The notes under the pieces: model-generated
The model's database searches: none
Told to the model about the DNA's origin: nothing
What the model saw: the letters and a program-made list of their open reading frames with translations, nothing else
Origin: Pseudomonas gingeri
GTDB taxonomy: Bacteria > Pseudomonadota > Gammaproteobacteria > Pseudomonadales > Pseudomonadaceae
Direction of reading: 5' to 3'
Assembly: GCF_013386165.1 (NCBI RefSeq)
Contig: NZ_JACAOS010000015.1
Location: forward strand, 693,594-757,593
Length of the DNA: 64,000 nt
In this document: in pieces, positions 60,272 to 64,000 of the stretch
Position numbering within the stretch: the stretch's first letter is position 1
Layout: every line of letters begins with the position of its first letter
Translations under genes and position numbers: made by a program

Positions 60272-61654
60272 TCAGGCCTGCTGCAAATACCAGCGCCAGT
60301 CCTGCTCGCCGACCTCCCCCATGAACTGCCGGTATTCGGCGCGTTTGACCGCCAGGTAGACCCCAAGAAACTCGCGGCCAAACGCCTCCCGCGCCCAGGC
60401 GGAATCTTCCAGGGCTCGTAGAGTGGTCAGCCAGTCGGTGGGCAGACGTTTACCGGCCTGGGCGTAGCCATTGCCTTCGACCGGCGCACCGGGATCAAGG
60501 CGTTCACGAATCCCGCGGTGAATCCCCGCGAGAATGGCGGCCGCTGCCAGATAGGGGTTGGCATCGGCGCCGCAGATCCGATGCTCGATATGCCGTGAAA
60601 AGGCCGGGCCGCCCGGTACCCGCAGGCTCACGGTGCGGTTGTCGACACCCCAGGTCGCCGCCAGCGGGGCATAACTGTTGCTCTGGAAACGCCGGTAGGA
60701 ATTGGCATTCGGGCAGAACATCAGCAACCCATCGAGCAGGGTCGCGAGCATGCCGCCCAGCGCGTGTTTGAGCAGCGGCGTACCGTCACTGGCCTCGCTG
60801 GCGAACAGGTTGTTGCCCACCTCATCCGCCAGGCTGACATGCATATGCATGCCGGTGCCGGCCAGGTCGTCGAACGGCTTGGCCATGAAGCAGGCAATCA
60901 TCCCGTGCTTGTGCGCCACGCCCTTGACCAGGCGCTTGTAGCGCACCGCTTCATCCATCGCCTGCAAGGCATCGGCGCGGTGCTCCAGGGTAATCTCGAC
61001 CTGGCCCGGGGCGTATTCGGAGATTGCCGTGCGTGCGGGAATGCCCTGGAGCCTGCAGGCGCTGTAGAGGTCGGCAAGGAACGGCTCGATCTGCTCCAGC
61101 TCACGCAGACCGTAGACCTGGGTCGTGCTCGGACGTCCACCATCGGTGTCGCGGGCCGGCTGCGGTCGACCGTGACTGTCACGTTTCTGGTCGAGCAGAT
61201 AGAACTCCAACTCCGCCGCCATCACCGGGTAGTAGCCGTCGGCCTGAAGCGCCTCGATCACCTTGGCCAGCAGATGCCGCGGATCGGCCACCGTCGCCGG
61301 CAGCCCTTCGCTGGGGTGCATGCTGACCTGCACCGCCGCCGTCGGGATCAGCCGCCAGGGCATACGCTGCAAGCTGCCGCTCAGGGGATAGGCACGGCAA
61401 TCGATATCCCCCACGTCCCAGACCAGGCCGGAGTTTTCCACATCGTCGCCATTGATGGTCAGGCCGAGAATGGTGCTGGGCAGCGGACGACCGCTGGCAT
61501 AGACCGCCAGCAACTCGTCACGGTGCAGCAACTTGCCGCGGGGGATGCCGTTATTGTCGAGGATGAACAGCTCGAACATCTCGATATCGGGGTTGTGCTC
61601 AAGAAAGCTCAGGGCTTCTTCGGTGCAGGCAAAGGCTGGGCAGGCAACACTCAT
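60272..61654 (-). CDS. Glutamine-synthetase-family gamma-glutamyl-polyamine synthetase
   Basis: A 460-residue GS-fold enzyme. ILDNNGIPRGKLL and GDIDCRAYPLSG in the beta-grasp domain, MAAELEFYLLD (metal Glu), PGQVEITLEHRADALQAMDEAVRYKRLVKGVAHKHGMIACFMAKP, GTGMHMHVSL and RRFQSNSYAPLAATWGVDNRTVSLRVPGGP (Arg contacts) define it. This pattern is the PuuA/PauA kind that joins glutamate to putrescine or other amines rather than to ammonia. ATG 61654 has only a weak GAGA site. Confidence 0.9.
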   Translation of the reverse strand: MSVACPAFACTEEALSFLEHNPDIEMFELFILDNNGIPRGKLLHRDELLAVYASGRPLPSTILGLTINGDDVENSGLVWDVGDIDCRAYPLSGSLQRMPWRLIPTAAVQVSMHPSEGLPATVADPRHLLAKVIEALQADGYYPVMAAELEFYLLDQKRDSHGRPQPARDTDGGRPSTTQVYGLRELEQIEPFLADLYSACRLQGIPARTAISEYAPGQVEITLEHRADALQAMDEAVRYKRLVKGVAHKHGMIACFMAKPFDDLAGTGMHMHVSLADEVGNNLFASEASDGTPLLKHALGGMLATLLDGLLMFCPNANSYRRFQSNSYAPLAATWGVDNRTVSLRVPGGPAFSRHIEHRICGADANPYLAAAAILAGIHRGIRERLDPGAPVEGNGYAQAGKRLPTDWLTTLRALEDSAWAREAFGREFLGVYLAVKRAEYRQFMGEVGEQDWRWYLQQA

Positions 61655-62026
61655 GGGATTCTCGTCTTCCGCGTCGGGCAGGCGCGCACGCGCCCACCGG
61701 TTCAATCCCCACGACCAAGGCAGGCCGATGGTGATCAATGAAAAAACTCAACGGGGAAAACCAACATCCGGCGGGCGCGCGTGACGGCAATGCCATAGCG
61801 CCCAGAACGCCAACTCGGAAGGCAAGGCCACCAGGCGCGGAGCGACACGCAACAGCGGATGGCGACGCGAGCGGACGTACGGTGCCGAAGCCCCCGTCCC
61901 TGCTGCGTAGCGAATCTCGCCGAGCCAATCGTCCATATGCCTGTCGCGACAAACCTGAGACCGGCAGCCTCACACGTGCGTCCAGGTGATTAAATTCAGT
62001 TTTGAAGAAGCTTGCATGCGCAATGA
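61655..62026. other. 372-bp intergenic region between GS-like and cynR genes
   Basis: The only possible gene is a 62-residue minus-strand frame (61936-61748, beginning MDDWLGEIRYAAGTGASAP, later WALWHCRHAR). It has an in-frame ATG and a possible AGG upstream, but I cannot tell it from chance. There is no repeat. A promoter for the GS-like gene must lie in the lower part. Confidence 0.4.
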
Positions 62027-62905
62027 CTAAACATTGCGCCACTGCCCCGCCAGCGCCGCAAAGGCCTGGCAGGCGGCGCTGCGCCAGGCACCCTTGCGGC
62101 TGAGCAGGGCCACCGTACGCTGCGGCAATGCCGGCGTCAGCGCCAACGCGGCCAGCCCCGACTGTTCGACGGCAATGGCCGCGGGCAGGATCGTCGCCAA
62201 CTGACCGCGACGGACCAGTTCGACAATTGCACTGATGGAATTGGCCTCGATGGCGATGCGCGGCACGATGCCGTGCTGGCGGCAGTAAAGGTCGATGTGC
62301 TGGCGCGTGGCGAAATCCTGGCTGAGCAGAACCAGTGATTGCTGTTCCAGATCGCGGGCACCGAGGGCTTTGCCAGCGGCCTGTGGATGGATCGCGCCGA
62401 CCATCAGGCTCAAGGTTTCGCTGAAGAGCGCCTCACCCTGGATATCCGCCAGGTGCATCCCGGTAAAGGCAATGCCGATATCCAGTCGATCCTCGGCCAA
62501 CGCGGCCTCGAGGCGATCCTGGGTCATTTCCTCGACACTCAGGGTGATGCCCGGGTAGAGGCTGTTGAAGCGATGCAACAACGGCGCGATGAGGTAGGCG
62601 GTGAAGGTCGGTGTCATGGCCAAGCGCAGGCTACCGCGACTCAGGTCCTGCACATCGTGCATCGCCCGCTTGCCCGCCTCCAGGTCCTGCAGGGCCAAAC
62701 GGGCAAAGCGCACATAGGCCTCGCCGGCATCGGTCAGGCGGATGCTGCGGCCCGAACGGTCGAACAGCGCCGCCCCGAGACTGTCCTCCAGTTGCCTGAT
62801 CTGCTGGGACAGCGTCGGCTGGGAGACATGCAAGGCCTCGGCGGCCCGGGTGAAGTTGCGATGGTCGGCGACAGCCAGCAGATAACGGATATGGCGCAGC
62901 AGCAT
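62027..62905 (-). CDS. cynR: LysR-family cyn operon activator
   Basis: A 292-residue LysR protein with the HTH in residues 1-60 (MLLRHIRYLLAVADHRNFTRAAEALHVSQPTLSQQIRQLE) and an effector domain with SLRLAMTPTFTAYLIAPLLH. It is divergent from cynT-cynS, as in E. coli, so it should activate those genes with cyanate. ATG 62905 starts directly at the HTH (the frame opens at 62926). A GGCTTAT-N10-ATAAGCC operator lies just upstream. Confidence 0.93.
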   Translation of the reverse strand: MLLRHIRYLLAVADHRNFTRAAEALHVSQPTLSQQIRQLEDSLGAALFDRSGRSIRLTDAGEAYVRFARLALQDLEAGKRAMHDVQDLSRGSLRLAMTPTFTAYLIAPLLHRFNSLYPGITLSVEEMTQDRLEAALAEDRLDIGIAFTGMHLADIQGEALFSETLSLMVGAIHPQAAGKALGARDLEQQSLVLLSQDFATRQHIDLYCRQHGIVPRIAIEANSISAIVELVRRGQLATILPAAIAVEQSGLAALALTPALPQRTVALLSRKGAWRSAACQAFAALAGQWRNV

Positions 62906-62926
62906 CGGACACTCAACTATAGGCAA

Positions 62927-62950
62927 GGCTTATGGTTTTGATAATAAGCC
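62927..62950. promoter_or_regulatory. Probable CynR operator
   Basis: GGCTTAT (62927-62933) and ATAAGCC (62944-62950) are perfect 7-bp inverted arms separated by 10 bp, in the 111-bp divergent cynR/cynT region. The spacing is typical of LysR sites (T-N11-A type). Confidence 0.65.
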
Positions 62951-63016
62951 AGTCTTGGACGCTATACCTTAAAACTTCCATCCTTGCCCCATCAGCCACC
63001 CGCAAGGAGAAGCCCC

Positions 63017-63676
63017 ATGCAAGCCATCATCGACGGATTCCTGAAGTTCCAACGCGAAGCCTTTCCGACCCGCAGTGCCCTGTTCAAACAACTGGCAACC
63101 ACCCAGAACCCCGGCACCCTGTTCGTCACCTGCTCGGACAGCCGGGTGGTGCCGGAACTGCTGACCCAGCAAGAACCGGGCGACCTGTTCGTGATCCGCA
63201 ATGCCGGCAATATCGTGCCCTCCTACGGCCCGGAGCCGGGCGGCGTCTCGGCCACGGTGGAGTACGCGGTGGCGGTGCTCGGGGTGCGCGATATCGTGAT
63301 CTGCGGCCACTCCGATTGTGGTGCGATGACCGCCATTTCCACCTGCAAGTGTCTTGACCATCTACCGGCCGTCGCCAACTGGCTGCGCCACGCCGAGTCG
63401 GCCAAGGTCATCAACGCCGCTCGCAGCCATGTCTCGGCCGAGGCGCGACTGGACGCCCTGGTTCGGGAAAACGTCATCGCCCAATTGGCTAACCTCAAGA
63501 CTCACCCATCGGTCGCCCTGGCGCTGGAACAAGGTCGACTGAACCTGCACGGCTGGGTGTACGACATCGAGAGCGGCTCCATCGCGGCCCTCGACGGCGG
63601 CACCGGTCGTTTTGTCTCACTTGCCGAACAGCCGCAAGCCTGCGCGCTGTCGACACAACCGCCACAAGTTGCCTGA
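63017..63676 (+). CDS. cynT: Beta-carbonic anhydrase
   Basis: A 219-residue beta-class carbonic anhydrase. Zinc ligands are Cys39, His98 and Cys101 (TCSDSR and CGHSDCGA), with Asp41-Arg43 the usual dyad. In the cyanate pathway it regenerates bicarbonate lost as CO2 so cyanase keeps its co-substrate. AAGGAG lies 8 bp before ATG 63017; cynS follows after 34 bp. Divergent from cynR. Confidence 0.95.
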   Translation: MQAIIDGFLKFQREAFPTRSALFKQLATTQNPGTLFVTCSDSRVVPELLTQQEPGDLFVIRNAGNIVPSYGPEPGGVSATVEYAVAVLGVRDIVICGHSDCGAMTAISTCKCLDHLPAVANWLRHAESAKVINAARSHVSAEARLDALVRENVIAQLANLKTHPSVALALEQGRLNLHGWVYDIESGSIAALDGGTGRFVSLAEQPQACALSTQPPQVA

Positions 63677-63710
63677 TCTGAATCCTACTAACGAAAACGA
63701 GGAAATCACC

Positions 63711-64000
63711 ATGTTGCAATCCCAATTCGCACAAGCTCCACGCCTGGCCCTGGCCGACACCATCATCGACGCCAAGCAGCGCCTGAACCTGTCCTGGCAG
63801 GACCTGACCGACGGCACCGGACTGAGCCTGGCCTTTGTCACCGCCGCCCTGCTCGGCCAGCACCCATTGCCGGCCAGCGCCGCCAACGTGGTGTGTGAAA
63901 AACTCGGCCTGGACGAGGACGCCAGCCGCCTGCTGCAGAGCGTGCCGTTGCGCGGCAGCATCGGCAACGGTGTGCCGACCGACCCGACCATCTATCGTTT
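63711..64000 (+). CDS. cynS: Cyanase, cut by the window end
   Basis: Only 96 codons are in the window (E. coli CynS is 156 residues), starting MLQSQFAQAPRLALADTIID. The helical N-terminal domain (AKQRLNLSWQDLTDGTGLS, AALLGQHPLPASAANVVCEKL) and PTDPTIYRF, where the catalytic Arg of the active site lies, identify it. It converts cyanate plus bicarbonate to ammonia and CO2 (via carbamate). GAGGAA site before ATG 63711. Complete length cannot be judged. Confidence 0.95.
   Translation, partial: MLQSQFAQAPRLALADTIIDAKQRLNLSWQDLTDGTGLSLAFVTAALLGQHPLPASAANVVCEKLGLDEDASRLLQSVPLRGSIGNGVPTDPTIYR

Noticed and set aside
1..64000. Search for CRISPR, toxin-antitoxin, prophage, integrase or insertion-sequence genes
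   Set aside because: No spaced direct repeats, no transposase or integrase motifs, and no typical toxin-antitoxin pair were found.

Overview
The window is a high-GC chromosomal segment from a Pseudomonas of the P. fluorescens type. Evidence for this is the gene content (cvfB, lpxO, oprD-family porin, hrpA, aceK, cynRTS, pxpABC, an HBM-type chemoreceptor), several gene orders that match Pseudomonas (the ECF sigma gene next to the fabH-like gene; cysK-moxR-vwa; rnd-ycgL-hydroxyacid dehydrogenase), and three REPIN-type palindromes carrying the Pseudomonas REP core. I see no rRNA, tRNA, CRISPR array, transposase, integrase or prophage gene. This looks like core and soft-core chromosome, not an island. 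Species assignment is inference.

Layout. 1-3.8 kb: end of an MFS carrier, S1-domain protein CvfB, a 62-residue protein sharing a motif with SutA, a DUF6279 lipoprotein and a small wHTH-like protein. 4.0-7.8 kb: a tightly coupled three-gene operon of coiled-coil proteins of unknown function (TelA-like helical protein, DUF6384 membrane protein, Ser-tailed coiled-coil protein), my best candidate for an undescribed system. 8.0-9.4 kb: DEAD-box helicase. 9.4-12.8 kb: AraC regulator, polyol-binding protein and sorbitol-type dehydrogenase, with no permease or ATPase genes. 12.9-21.8 kb: MscS-family channel, EamA transporter, AzoR, a small exported protein, LysR, alpha/beta hydrolase, periplasmic cyclophilin, ABC exporter and a FemAB/GNAT-like protein. 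22-30 kb: OprD-family porin, ECF sigma plus zinc anti-sigma, FabH-like synthase and HrpA. 30-38.7 kb: AceK, two DMT transporters, LpxO, CysK and a MoxR/VWA pair separated by an elaborate palindromic element.

38.8-43.7 kb: an MFS-pxpA-pxpB-pxpC operon for 5-oxoproline with a divergent LysR gene. 43.6-49.7 kb: a three-gene membrane protein/YafJ/DUF2937 operon, oligopeptidase B, a stand-alone cyclic-nucleotide-binding protein, a Pro-rich exported protein, a spermidine-synthase-like protein and a YajD HNH protein. 49.7-52.7 kb: an HBM chemoreceptor divergent from an HD-GYP protein with a zinc ribbon. 52.8-54.9 kb: a TetR gene between two divergent glutathione transferases. 55-60 kb: TrmH-like methyltransferase, YcgN, nitroreductase, hydroxyacid dehydrogenase, YcgL, RNase D and a methyltransferase. 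60.3-64 kb: a glutamine-synthetase-like enzyme of polyamine catabolism and the cyanate locus cynR/cynT/cynS, with cynS cut by the window end.

Functional links: cynT recycles bicarbonate for cynS under CynR; pxpABC hydrolyses 5-oxoproline, perhaps imported by the co-transcribed MFS; the sigma/anti-sigma pair sits beside an acyl-CoA-using FabH homologue; AceK sets flux between the TCA cycle and the glyoxylate shunt. Starts were chosen from ribosome-binding sites and overlaps, so several differ from the longest open frame.
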